A stretch of DNA of 33,650 bases, from contig ADNK01000963.1 in NCBI GenBank assembly GCA_000320545.1, positions 1-33,650 of the forward strand, given 5' to 3'. The position numbers and the translations under genes are program-made. Each line of letters starts with the position of its first letter. Position 1 is the first letter of the stretch. The stretch is from Bigelowiella natans CCMP2755. Taxonomy: Eukaryota > Cercozoa > Chlorarachniophyceae. This document shows, piece by piece, positions 13,715-24,000 of the stretch. A model generated the notes under the pieces. That model made no database searches, had not been told where the DNA came from, and was given only the letters and a program-made list of their open reading frames with translations.

Positions 13715-14572
13715 CCCACCGACAAATAGATTGGGGTGTGGAGAATTGGGGTTTGGAGGGAAGCACACTTGCTTTCATGGCTCATCATTCCTGTCCTTTG
13801 ATCAAATGGTGAAGGTATATGTTGCGGCCACTTTGGCATGTCGTTTTGGAAATTCTTCGGAGCGACACTAATCGGCAAGGTTTGCACGAGAGCTTTGATG
13901 TTCTCGTTGATAGCAATCAATCCCGTTGATTGGGTATCATCCAAATCAGTTGTAAATTATTGAGGGCACATTGTTTGCTTAGGGTTTCATCAAAGTCCCG
14001 ATGCAAGTTCTTGTCATCGTAACAGTTTTCAGCGATAGCTATTTGCAGGCAAGTGCCGTAAAAGAGCTTTCTTATTGATGGGACACTCCATCAAAAATAC
14101 ACAAAAGCAGAACTAACACATACTCATTCCACAGCCTTGAAAGCAGAAGCATGCACACAAAACTAATTTTTCTTGTGAAACTATCCCAAGGTGATGCTGA
14201 ACGTTGTTCGAAGTGTCACACCTGCAAAGCTGGAAGTGGCGGAGAAATTAAGTGAAGCTCTCGAAAAGTCATACTCGCCGTACTTCGCAATGTGGACCTT
14301 ATCTTACCGGCAGAAATGTTTGTGCAACGCTAGGTACAAGGCCAAATTTCGAAACAAATCGGTGGCTCAAGCCCAAGGAGTAAATATTTTCAAGGTTTAA
14401 AGAGTCACATTCCACATCTGTCGTATATTTGACGAATTCTTCCTGTTTACAGCGCGCGTGGCAGATATTCCTGGTGGGCGCTATCGGATTTTTCATCAAA
14501 TCGTGCATCGAACAGTGTGCCCAGCAACGCGCGGCAGTGCTTGCAAAGAAACAAAAAGAAAAGACAAAATGA
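11823..14572 (+). CDS. VMP1: VMP1/EPG-3-like multipass ER protein (autophagosome formation), 14 exons, 444 aa
   Basis: ER membrane protein with a DedA/VTT-type domain. Relatives act as lipid scramblases and regulate ER contact sites during autophagosome formation. Exons: 11823-11970, 12051-12133, 12209-12296, 12376-12439, 12515-12643, 12741-12908, 13085-13133, 13262-13312, 13453-13505, 13606-13652, 13815-13879, 13983-14048, 14191-14394, 14453-14572; all are in phase. Family landmarks in order: EREKLTLLRAPF; WWVGLGVLSSIGLGTGMHSG; HVIEVTMAAQACG; ILWGCGTAVGEIPPYALSLA; GFLGVLLMASWPNAFFDLCG; CCGHFGMSFWKFFGATLIGK; and the tail AWQIFLVGAIGFFIKSC plus a lysine-rich end. Length is close to human (406) and plant (about 416) homologues. 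The intron after 14048 begins GC rather than GT. The first exon is the least certain, since its N-terminus is poorly conserved in the family. Confidence 0.93.
13368..13400. repeat. (GT)n microsatellite in a VMP1 intron
   Basis: GT run inside the intron between the exons ending at 13312 and starting at 13453. Confidence 0.9.
13681..13715. repeat. (CAA)n microsatellite in a VMP1 intron
   Basis: About eleven CAA units in the intron between the exons ending at 13652 and starting at 13815. Poly-N and poly-C open frames through it are artefacts. Confidence 0.92.
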
Positions 14573-15399
14573 GGCAGACTTAATCTTAACAATGCTTGGT
14601 CAATGATACGATACGACACTGGCCAGTGCTAGTAGTCAGCTGTGAGTTGCACTTGTTTTCGCCTCGTCGCTAGTTCGACACATCATATGTTCGGCGAGTG
14701 CGCACTTAAATATGTTATTAGGCGCGAGCAACTACTATCGCAAGCAGTTGGCTGACGCTCGGCAAGCTGCTTAAGCAACACGCTCTCTTTGATGCCTCCG
14801 TGCAGGCCACTGCATGCGTACCACATGCATGCCATGAGCATATAAGCATGCTTTCCATTGCTGTTCCACAGTTACTGACTACTACTTTGGTGCATATACA
14901 TCTGTGGCGTAGTTGATCGAATGAGCAATTCGCATGTTTGCTCTACGAGCATATAAGCACAAGCGTGAGCCTGGAGGCATTGCCTTGCCTCGAGAATGTT
15001 GCATGGATGAGTATGATGCTGTATGATATATCCGATGTTAATCTTCATATTGCTATGCATTCTTTCTGTAGAATTATCAGTGTTCAGTAGATCGAATCAA
15101 CAGCGTAGCTTTATGGTTCCCAAGAGAGCTTGTCCTGAATTATACGAAATAAGTATCTTGCGCACTCTGATGAAAGTCGAAGTTAAGGTACCAAGCAGGA
15201 CTGCGCGCTGGCAGCAACGATCGGGTCTTTGCTCTTTATCAGTCCTTCTATCATCTTAACGTTGGCTTCAACAGCTGTATATGAGAAAGATAGATTTGCT
15301 TGAATATTCAGAATTAAGAAAAAGTTTCAAAGTTTGATCCCACACAGCGCATCCATCCGGTCTCACATTTTCAGCATGCCTGCAAAAGCGACGACATTT
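14573..15399. other. Convergent spacer between VMP1 and RSPH14-like gene
   Basis: No gene is seen. The sequence has many short palindromes (GCATGC, ACATGCATGCCATG), and GAGCATATAAGCA occurs twice (about 14836 and 14948). I did not find a clear copy of the 62-bp dispersed repeat here, unlike the other convergent spacers. Confidence 0.5.
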
Positions 15400-16196
15400 T
15401 TACGGTGTCGCACCTTTTGTCTCATGCCGAATATTCTCATGTGAGAAGAGATTCGTAAGGCACTGCAGGGCGTAGTTCTTTATTGCATCTTCGTCAGCAA
15501 GCTTCACCAAAAGCACAGGGACAGTTTTGGCCTCGATCATTACCTTCGAACACAGAATGACAAAACACATTTTCTTAGTGATAGAATCCACAGCATAATT
15601 GACGTTGATTCACTATAGTCTAGTGGCCTACCAACTTTCCCGCCTTGAGTATGGAGATTTGCATTAAAGCTGCTGTCGCATACATCCGGACTTGTTTTAA
15701 ATTATCCTCGAGTTGCCTTAGGGTATGCATTCCATAAGCGCGCTAGAGATCCCTCCCCCCCCCCCCCCCCCACAACAATTACTTTTACCACTCGTAGATA
15801 AGTTAAGGGATAAAACTCGTATTCGTCTACAAATTGAGTAATTATTGAACAAAAATATATAAGCTTCACAACTTTGTAAGTTTGGGAACAGCGCCGCTCT
15901 TTATACAGGAATCTTTTCCAAGGTCAGAAACACACGCGTACTGCAGCGCCTCGCACGAAAGCATTCTTACCTGCCAAAAAAAATCATCTTACTTTTTTGC
16001 TAATGACAAGACTCTTGGACAGTGATAAGTAGTGACGATTTCTGTCCCTATCGTCTGCTATTACCCTTTCTCATATTATTATTGTGATTCTCAGAATGTT
16101 GGGACCGACTTGTCTTCATCAGTGTCAGTCGAAAGATGGTGTGACTCCAATCATCATTGAACAATGAGGGGGGTAATCTATGTTTTTGTTCGTCTG

Positions 16197-16236
<40 letters not shown>

Positions 16237-17383
16237 ATATATATATTCTCACATCTTGGTCTTTGTGGTCTAACAGCGAGGTAACGACGGGAACGCAGGC
16301 ATTGCCTTCCTTTGCCATATCTTGTCTCGTAATCATCATTTTCAAAACGCGGAGGGATCCGAGCTGAAACGAGGTAAAACGCAGTCAGGACAACCCCTTA
16401 ATGATCTTCAATGATTCAGTATTCAAGTCTTCCTACTTCGACTGACCTTTACTTGAGTTTCCTTATCATCGTTGGCGGATTTTATGCACAACTCTAAAAT
16501 TTTGGATTTTCGTTCTCTTGACATTCCTTGAGACGCACGTAGCACGCAAGCAGGCAACGCATAATAAGTTTTGAGCGTGCAAACTCATTAGTATTTTCAA
16601 AAGGAATCTGAGCTTCCAACATAATTTTAGTGAAATACATCTTGCCCAAAGGAAAACATGCCATCGGTAACATTGGACCTGGATGCTGCGAGAGCTCCCA
16701 CAAGCACTGAAAAGCCCCAGCGCGACAGTCAACAGTACCGTTCGATGCCTGAAAACGGGGTTGCATCAATCATAAAGCACATCATACAAATCCCACTCAT
16801 TATCTGAGCAGCAGCAGCAGGTTGCGAACTTACCACATCGACCAGAGCCTCAACAATCTGGGTTTTTTGTAGGAGTTCTGTTCGACTGCACCGCTGCCGA
16901 GCAAATTGGCTGATGCAATCGAGTGCTACTGGACTATCGAGATTACCTCCAACTAGCTGAACCAAATCTGTTGAAGAGAAAAGGAGATGTGAGGCGTAGG
17001 ATGCCAACAGAATAGAGAGTACACAGACGAGCTACTACATATAGTCTTGTTCTTTTGAACAACGATAGTTTAAATACCAGCTTTGACGGCACGAATAATG
17101 TCAGTCGGTCGTTTGCACATCTGCAGGAGCATTTCAAGGCCTTGATCTCTGAGCGTGGTTTTCTTATTCTTTGATGCCAATACTTTCGCTATTTCTTCGA
17201 ATGACCACGACCCGAAAGCCTGCCCGTTTCACACAGCATCTATCTCAATTGAGTTGTACTCGCCGAAGAATAACTATGTCTTTACCTTCGGAAGGTACGA
17301 ATCTGGTAGCGATTTCACATCGCCTTTACTTTCATACGTTTCGATGTGCTTTGTGGTCTGGAAGGCCTGTTCCTGTCAATGTT

Positions 17384-17417
<34 letters not shown>

Positions 17418-17549
17418 CGGACCCCACAGGGAGAACGAAAGACGTTTGTCCCTGGATCCCAACGTATAAATGCTGAGAGCATCAGAGACGCACACCACCA
17501 CCTGTGTTTCAGGGTCTTCGTCTCTCGGCGGCGCACCCTTCGTCTCCAT
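15400..17549 (-). CDS. RSPH14: Armadillo-repeat protein resembling radial spoke head 14, 10 exons, 362 aa
   Basis: Relatives (RSPH14/RTDR1) belong to the radial spokes of motile 9+2 axonemes. Exons on the minus strand: 17502-17549, 17286-17372, 17078-17219, 16834-16967, 16559-16748, 16447-16493, 16253-16363, 15870-15970, 15632-15716, 15400-15543. They join in frame to 363 codons, close to the 348-residue human protein. The order of features fits the family. A short N-terminus leads into AFGSWSFEEIAKVLASK and TTLRDQGLEMLLQMCKRP. Armadillo repeats follow, including CEALQYACVSDLGKDSCIK and QVRMYATAALMQISILKAGK, then VPVLLVKLADEDAIKNYALQ. The end of exon 5 (donor at 16559) and the 3' end are the least certain; a further splice at 15414 could replace the last residues. 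The assignment rests on remembered repeat pattern and length, so another armadillo protein is possible. It is divergent from CCT7, 350 bp away. Confidence 0.65.
15754..15771. repeat. Poly-C tract in RSPH14-like intron
   Basis: Uninterrupted run of about 17 C in the intron between the exons 15632-15716 and 15870-15970 (poly-G on the coding strand). Confidence 0.85.
16196..16247. repeat. (TA)n/(CA)n microsatellite in RSPH14-like intron
   Basis: TA run followed by a CA run and a second short TA run, next to the donor of the exon 16253-16363. Confidence 0.9.
17384..17418. repeat. (ATC)n microsatellite in RSPH14-like intron 1
   Basis: About eleven ATC units. On the coding strand this GAT run lies a few bases upstream of the acceptor at 17373, an arrangement also seen in fucosyltransferase intron 2. 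Confidence 0.9.
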
Positions 17550-17899
17550 TTGGGGAAGAGAACGTTTTGTGTTGTCGGTTGCCGGTCGGTGCTGGCGAAG
17601 AAGGCACAGCAAATAACGCCAGCCAATCTGGGCGGTTTCCGAGATGGTTTTCGAGATTATCCGGAGACTCTCGGAGAAGACCGTGTTGGAAGCGTTCCGG
17701 AACTGCAGAAAATAAGTCAGTTTTTCAGATTGTCGGGCTGCGCAGACTCTCTTGGAGGTGTGAATGTGTTCTAATTTAGAGTCAGTTGTCGTGAAGATTA
17801 AGTCGCGATATGTAAATATACGGCGATTAAAAGATCAACAGGGACTGATGTTAGAACTAAACCCATCACCCGCACTTTTGCTCCTGCTAAAAACTCAGC

Positions 17900-20114
17900 A
17901 TGAGCCACCTCCTTAACCCGCGCATTGTTCTCCTCAAAGATGGGACTGACACCTCGCAAGGTAACAGAAGCATAGACATCAGTCTATAATTATCAAATGT
18001 CTAACATATTATTTCTCCAAAAAAAAATGGATTCTAAGGCAAGGGCCAGCTTTTGAGCAACATCAGTGCCTGCAACGCGGTTGTGGACATTGTCAAGACT
18101 ACCTTGGGACCCCGTGGAATGGATAAATTAATCCAAGTCGGCAATAAAGTGACGATATCTAACGATGGTGCCACCGTGATCAGCCTCCTGGACATCGTTC
18201 ATCCGGCTGCAGGCACTCTAGTGGATATCGCGAAGAGCCAAGACGAGATGGTGAGCTTTGCTGATTCGAGGAGGGAAAAAACGTTGTTCTGATTCCCGTT
18301 CGCATAAATAGGTTGGAGACGGTACTACCTCGGTAGTTGTACTTGCTGGAGAATTGCTCAAAAACATCCGTGGTTTCATTGAAGACGGCATGCACCCTCA
18401 GATCATCATCAAAGGGTTCAAGAAATCTGCCACGATGTGCGTGGATAAGATTAACGAGATCGCAGTCAAAGTTGATAAGAAAGACGAAGGGTAATTTGTA
18501 ATTCCATGTAATATAAATTTCACGTTCTCACTTGTCAATAAAACAGAAAATTCGAGGATTTGCTTCTGCGTTGTGCAAAGACAGCTCTAAACTCTAAGCT
18601 GATCGCAAAGCAGAAAGATTTCTTCGGCAAGATGGCGGTTGACGCGATTAAGCATTTGGATAGTGACATTTCTTTGGATCTGAACATGGTTGGAATCAAA
18701 AAAGTTCCTGGAGGGTCTACCACGGTGAGCATTTTTTTCCGGCGAATAATCGATAAAAGAAATGACATGACGGTGTGTTTCAGGATTCGTTCATTGTAGA
18801 AGGGGTCGCGTTTAAAAAGACCTTCTCGTACGCTGGATTTGAACAAGCACCTAAACTTTTCAAGGACCCTGAAATCTGCCTCTTAAATGTGGAGCTGGAG
18901 CTCAAATCCGAGTCCAGTAATGCGGAAATTCGAATTGAGGACCCAGCCAAGTATCAATCGATTGTTGATGCTGAATGGTAATAAACTTTTGACGAATTGT
19001 TATTATATACTATTATGTAATATTCCTTTGTTTACTTCTATACCTTAATACGATGGTTATTTTAGGAAAATAATATATGGCAAGCTGCAGGCAATTGTAG
19101 ACTCCGGTGCGAAAATTGTTCTTTCGAAACTTCCAATTGGGGACTTGGCCACCCAATTTTTCGCCGACCGAGGGGTATTCTGTGCGGGCAGAGTTGCCAA
19201 CGAGGATCTTGACAGAGTTGCCCAGGCGACAGGGGGTGTCATCCAAACTTCTTTGAACGATCTGAACAAAAAAGTTCTCGGAAGGTATGGGCGATTCTTC
19301 TTCTTCTTTCTTCTTCTTCTTCTTCACCTGGACCAAATATTGAAATCATCTCGGTTTTAGGTGTGGAAGGTTCGAAGAGAGGCAAGTTGGAAGTGAACGT
19401 TTCAATGTGTTCACTGGCTGCCCAGAAACGAAGACAACCACAATCATTCTTCGAGGTGGAGCGGAGCAGTTTATTGCTGAAACTGAACGATCCTTGCATG
19501 ATGCCTTGATGGTGGTGAAGAGGACTGTGGAGCACGCAAGCGTTGTTGGTGGAGGTGGAGCCATTGAGGTACCTTGATGTTTTCTCCTAAATATAAAAAC
19601 TCTGAATCATCCAAACCCCTTCAAATTTGTTTTGCTCTTCATTTTTCTAATGACATGAAATATCTGTGAATTAGATGGAGTTGAGCAAGCACTTGCGCGA
19701 TTATTCGCGAACGGTTGACACCAAGCAGCAGCTTGTGATCGGAGCTTTTGCAAAAGCCTTTGAAGCGATTCCAAGACAATTGTCGCACAACGCTGGGTTC
19801 GATGCGACTGACGTTATGAATGACCTTCGAACAGCGCATCATCAAGGTATGTGTCTAGATGCAGATGAGGGATCAAACTGAACCGGCCTGACTATTAATT
19901 GATTTCAGGTAAAATTTGGTATGGGGTTGATATAGATAACGAAGGAGTATGCGACACGATGAAGGCTTATGTATGGGAGCCTTCTGCAAATAAGAAAAAT
20001 GCAATCGTTGCAGCTTGCGAAGCAGCTTGCATGATTCTGTCTGTAGACGAGACCATCAAGAATCCAAAGGCGGGAAATATAGATGACCAGCGTCGTATCA
20101 ATCCTCGTGGATAA
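17900..20114 (+). CDS. CCT7: T-complex protein 1 subunit eta (CCT7), 9 exons, 542 aa
   Basis: Subunit of the cytosolic TRiC/CCT chaperonin ring that folds actin, tubulin and other clients using ATP. Exons: 17900-17960, 18039-18250, 18312-18490, 18547-18724, 18784-18977, 19066-19284, 19361-19568, 19675-19846, 19909-20114. They give 543 codons in phase, the usual eta length. Motifs are [63 protein letters not shown] (ATP site, split by intron 2), [73 protein letters not shown] and [14 protein letters not shown]. The C-terminal part has [14 protein letters not shown] and [13 protein letters not shown]. The eta assignment rests on the [14 protein letters not shown] and WYGVDI segments. The C-terminal tail is shorter and less glycine-rich than in animals. 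Confidence 0.97.
19293..19326. repeat. (TTC)n microsatellite in a CCT7 intron
   Basis: TTC run in the intron between the exons ending at 19284 and starting at 19361. Confidence 0.88.
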
Positions 20115-20701
20115 TTGGTAGACGTTGATTTCAAAAACTATACAGTGCAAACGTGGATCAGAAGTGGTCTAGTCATAGTACTGACAATATCGTAGAATTA
20201 CGCCCATCGGTTTAGATGTCGTGGGCATTATGATTCAAAGAGGTGTGTAATCTGATAATTCTAAACTGCTCGTTCGATTCACTTATGTCACATGGTCGAA
20301 CAAAGCACCTAGACATATAGACGTCATGCATTCTTCGTTGAACGCAGAATTACATGTGTAAAGCGCTTTTGCATCACATCGTCGTTGTCATGTTCCAGCA
20401 CAGCTTGCACTTACCAAATGACATCAAGTGTCACGCGCGCCGCCACGCGCGCGCTAGCGTGATGCGATGCGGTGGGAAACGCCAGAGAGGTCTCCATAGC
20501 TAGAGCTAGAGAGATGCCGCACGTGTGTCCATCAATCACTTCATTCGACGATTCATCTAGACAAAAGTCATCTAGTCGATCATGCACACATGAAGGACAC
20601 TACGCACTAGCTAGCTAGACTAGCTCCAGAGCTGGCAAGCTAGCAAGCACATGATGGTGGTGTCGCTACCGCTGTGACATGTGATCGATGCGGCTCAATC
20701 T
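20115..20701. other. Spacer between CCT7 and the retrotransposon
   Basis: No gene is seen. It contains GC-rich palindromic runs (CGCGCGCC...GGCGCGCG-like, about 20436-20462) and CTAGCTAGCTAG-type repeats (about 20606-20645). Before insertion of the element this DNA was continuous with 26426 onward and formed the 5' region of the transporter gene. Confidence 0.5.
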
Positions 20702-20705
20702 CCCT
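20702..20705. repeat. Target-site duplication CCCT (left copy)
   Basis: The four bases immediately before the 5' LTR, CCCT, are repeated immediately after the 3' LTR at 26422-26425. A 4-bp duplication fits insertion by a gypsy-type integrase. Confidence 0.8.
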
Positions 20706-21031
20706 TGTAGCGCGTACCACTACGCGGGCACAAGTCACGTGCGACAACAAAGGGGTTGTCGCGGATATAGAATATAGATAACGTAGATATTAATACAGCA
20801 TAGGCACGTGGGTTCCGGCGGGACTCATGGCAGCACACCGGAAGTGTGCTGCCCCACGTGCGGCGGCATTCGCGAAAGCTTCGCGAATGATTACGCAGTG
20901 CACGATTTAATAAAAATATAATCTTTAATAAAAATAAACACAACTCTTCAAAAGGAAGCAAACGTGCCTTTCCCCCCCCCTGCCTACTTGTGCACGTAGC
21001 GCCTCGGCCTGTGAACACCTTACGCGCAACA
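20706..21031 (+). repeat. 5' long terminal repeat, 326 bp
   Basis: Begins TGTAG and ends CAACA (TG...CA ends). It contains a G-box CACGTG, two strong hairpins (20829-20853 and 20867-20889), three overlapping or adjacent AATAAA hexamers (20909, 20927, 20933), and a C9-10 tract near 20972. It drives transcription of the element by family analogy. Confidence 0.97.
20829..20889. promoter_or_regulatory. Two adjacent LTR hairpins
   Basis: GGCAGCACAC at 20829-20838 pairs with GTGTGCTGCC at 20844-20853 (10 bp, 5-nt loop). CATTCGCGAA at 20867-20876 pairs with TTCGCGAATG at 20880-20889 (10 bp, 3-nt loop). CACGTG boxes flank the first hairpin and could extend its stem. The copy in the 3' LTR (26219-26279) is identical. 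The role is unknown; a transcribed LTR structure or a transcription-factor-bound element is possible. Confidence 0.75.
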
Positions 21032-21036
21032 ACCTT

Positions 21037-21054
21037 TGGCTTCCACACACGGGA
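21037..21054 (+). other. Primer-binding site
   Basis: TGGCTTCCACACACGGGA begins 5 bp after the LTR. Its reverse complement ends in GGAAGCCA, the form expected of a tRNA 3' end with discriminator G plus CCA. I could not identify which tRNA it matches. Confidence 0.7.
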
Positions 21055-21070
21055 AACGATTTGACTAACA

Positions 21071-24000
21071 ATGTCACAGCAGCTAGAAGAACAGCAGGAC
21101 TTTGGCTCGCAGGCCGTGCAAGGGCACGAGCAGAAACAGGAAAGGAAGGGCGATACGGACGCTAAGGAAGGAGGAGGAACACCTCCACAGGCACCGCCGG
21201 GACCAGCACCCGGGATTAAGAAAGCAGATGCAGCAGCAGAGGCACTGGAGAACTTCTACGAGGCGGACGACGAGGACGTGGCCGCCGAAAGCAAGAAGGT
21301 CGTAATGGCATTACGAGCCTTGCGACCCAGGGCGAGCAACTACGCCAAACTGAAAGTATCGATAGAATACAAGTATCAGACACATGATGTTTGGGCAGCT
21401 ATCATGCAGGACATCATGGATTACGAAGCAGACTTACCTCCAGAGTGGGCAGCTTTGTTTAGGAACGACGGGGGTCTGGGCGCCTCGCGGGGGACGACCC
21501 AGAGCACCGTCAAGCAGCAGCAGCCGGTACAGCGGAACACCCAGTTCATGTCTGTTAAAACAGCACCGGTTATGATAACGAAATACAACGGGAAAAGAGG
21601 TGAGGCAAGGAGGTGGTGGAAGAACGCTAGGAGTATACTCTGCGACTTTACCCCTAACCCCACCGAAAACGACAAGCTCAAATGGCTAGCTATAATAAAG
21701 CAAGCCATGGACCTTTACGAGACAGGCAGGACCCGGATCAGGCAGCTAGAGAAAATACACACTACAGTTAGTGGGCTACGAGACGTTGAGGCGATAATGA
21801 AGGCTTTTGTAAATGAACAGGATGCTAACTCCCTACCCCAGGCTATTAGAAAATACAGAGCAATGATGCAGCATGAGAGAGAACCTGTTAGAGACTTTGC
21901 CACGCGCTTCCAGGATATGATCGACGAACTACATGATTTTAATTACAACACAGGTGATGATCAGGCAAGGTTTGAAGAGTTCAAGTTAAAGATAAAGGAA
22001 TCCACTTACGTTACGGAGAAAGGCTACACCACGATGGAGGCAGCAGTGCAGGCTATATCCCTACGCGAGCAGGAGCAGGACCGCAAGTTTACCAGCCCTA
22101 AGGTACCTGGCATAGGAAACATTAACGCTATTAAGCCGCAGCGAGACTGGTACAAGGACAGGGAAGGTAACCGACGTTGCGGATACTGCTCACGTAAAGG
22201 GAAACACACCGCTAAAGACTGCAGAGACAGGAAAGAAGGACGACCCAGGATGACGATCAGGCAGCTCAACGAACACTACGAGAAGTTAAAGAGAAAGAAA
22301 GGCAGAGGACAAGGATATAACAACAGCAAATGGCAAGGCAGCAACAACGGGAAGAACAATAAATATAAGAACAAAAAGCAGAACAGTATCAATGCTATAC
22401 AGCAGCAGATAAACGGAATATTAGATCACCTTAAGCAGGCGCCGACGAAGACAGCAGTACCAGCAACGCAGGACCAAGACAAGCCCATGACCCTAGACGA
22501 CATAAAGAACTTAGGAGTATGCAACATTAATGACGAAGACGCTAACAGGACTATCAAAGTTGCTATGACCAAGGTTAAAGTTAAAGACAGCTACGGAGAC
22601 TACAAGAAACTACCTGCCCTTTGGGATAGTGGCAGCATGCCGAAGTCCTTCATAAGCCTAAGCACAGTAAGAAGGTTAGGACTATTGGATCAAGTGACTA
22701 AGAAAGAACGTAAATATGCTCAAGCAGACGGAAGCTCTTCCATGAAGACCGTCGGTGAGCTAATGCTAAAGCTACAGATACCTGGCAGCGACGCGGAGAC
22801 CCAAATCAAGACCCGAGTAGCCATGACTTTATCCATGGAACTACTCCTCGGACAGGATGCCCTAGAAAAATTAGGGGGGATCATATCATTCTACAATCAC
22901 AAGATATACTTTGCTAAGTTGCCAAAGAAGTCAGGCAGGACCATCAGCCAGAACATGATACGGCTTGACGAGTGGACCTCTGAGTCAAGCGTTAATGCGT
23001 TAGAGTTTATGGACCTAGCGGACAACAAGCTACCTACACCTACCGAGCTACGGAAGAAGAACCCCGGCAAGACCATCCGACAGATAACGGAGCTACTGGA
23101 CAAGACCCCCCCAGCTGATGATTGGGATATCGACAAAGGCAAAAAGTACATTAATAAAATATTAAACGAGAAGTACTCTGACATCACCAAGCCGACGACG
23201 AAGCCCTCCAGCAAGCTTACCCCAGTAAAGATCGAGCTAAAGAAGGGATACGAAGAGTGCATCATCAATGACCCAGAACATAGGCGACCGGAAGCGGACT
23301 GGGAAAAGATAGAGTGGCAGATCAATGAATGGGCAAAGGAAGGGAAGATAGAGCCAAGCAACTCACCATGGAACGTGAGACATGTGCTAGCTAAGAAACC
23401 TACTTACCCTTTCTTCCGCCTGGCGCACAACTTCATCCGCCACAACCGAGTAATAAAGAGGATCCAGACACCTACACCAAGGATAGATGACGTTATTGAA
23501 CACGTCATAGGATACAAATACTACTCTTCCCTAGATAAAAATGAATCATACATGCAGACACCCATCCACAAAACCTCCCGCCCCATTACCGCGTTCTCCA
23601 GCAGGCACAGGAAGTGGCACTTCGTCGTATTCCCTTACGGCCTAAGCATATCAGGGGATGCGTTCAGTAGTCAGAACTACAGGGCATACACACATGATGG
23701 GATGGCGTCTGTGTTGTGGGTGTTTGTGTTTGTGTATGTGGATGATGACATAATATGTACCAACACAGTCGTCGCTCAGATCTTCCTCCTGGAAAATATA
23801 TTTATTAGGTTTGCACACTTCGGTTTTACTATTAGACTGCAGAAGTGTACATTCCTAGCTACAAGAATCAAGTGGTGTGGATATTACCTGGAGCAAGGCC
23901 GCATCACCCCAAACCCCGAGAAAGTAGCAGCACTACAGCAAGCCCCTAAACCTAAGAATGCAAAGGAGTTAAAGTCATTCTTGCAGACTGCAGCTTGGAT

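Noticed and set aside
22897-23361. 154-codon minus-strand frame in the retrotransposon
   Set aside because: Antisense to the pol region, without recognisable features. Elements of this class need no such gene.
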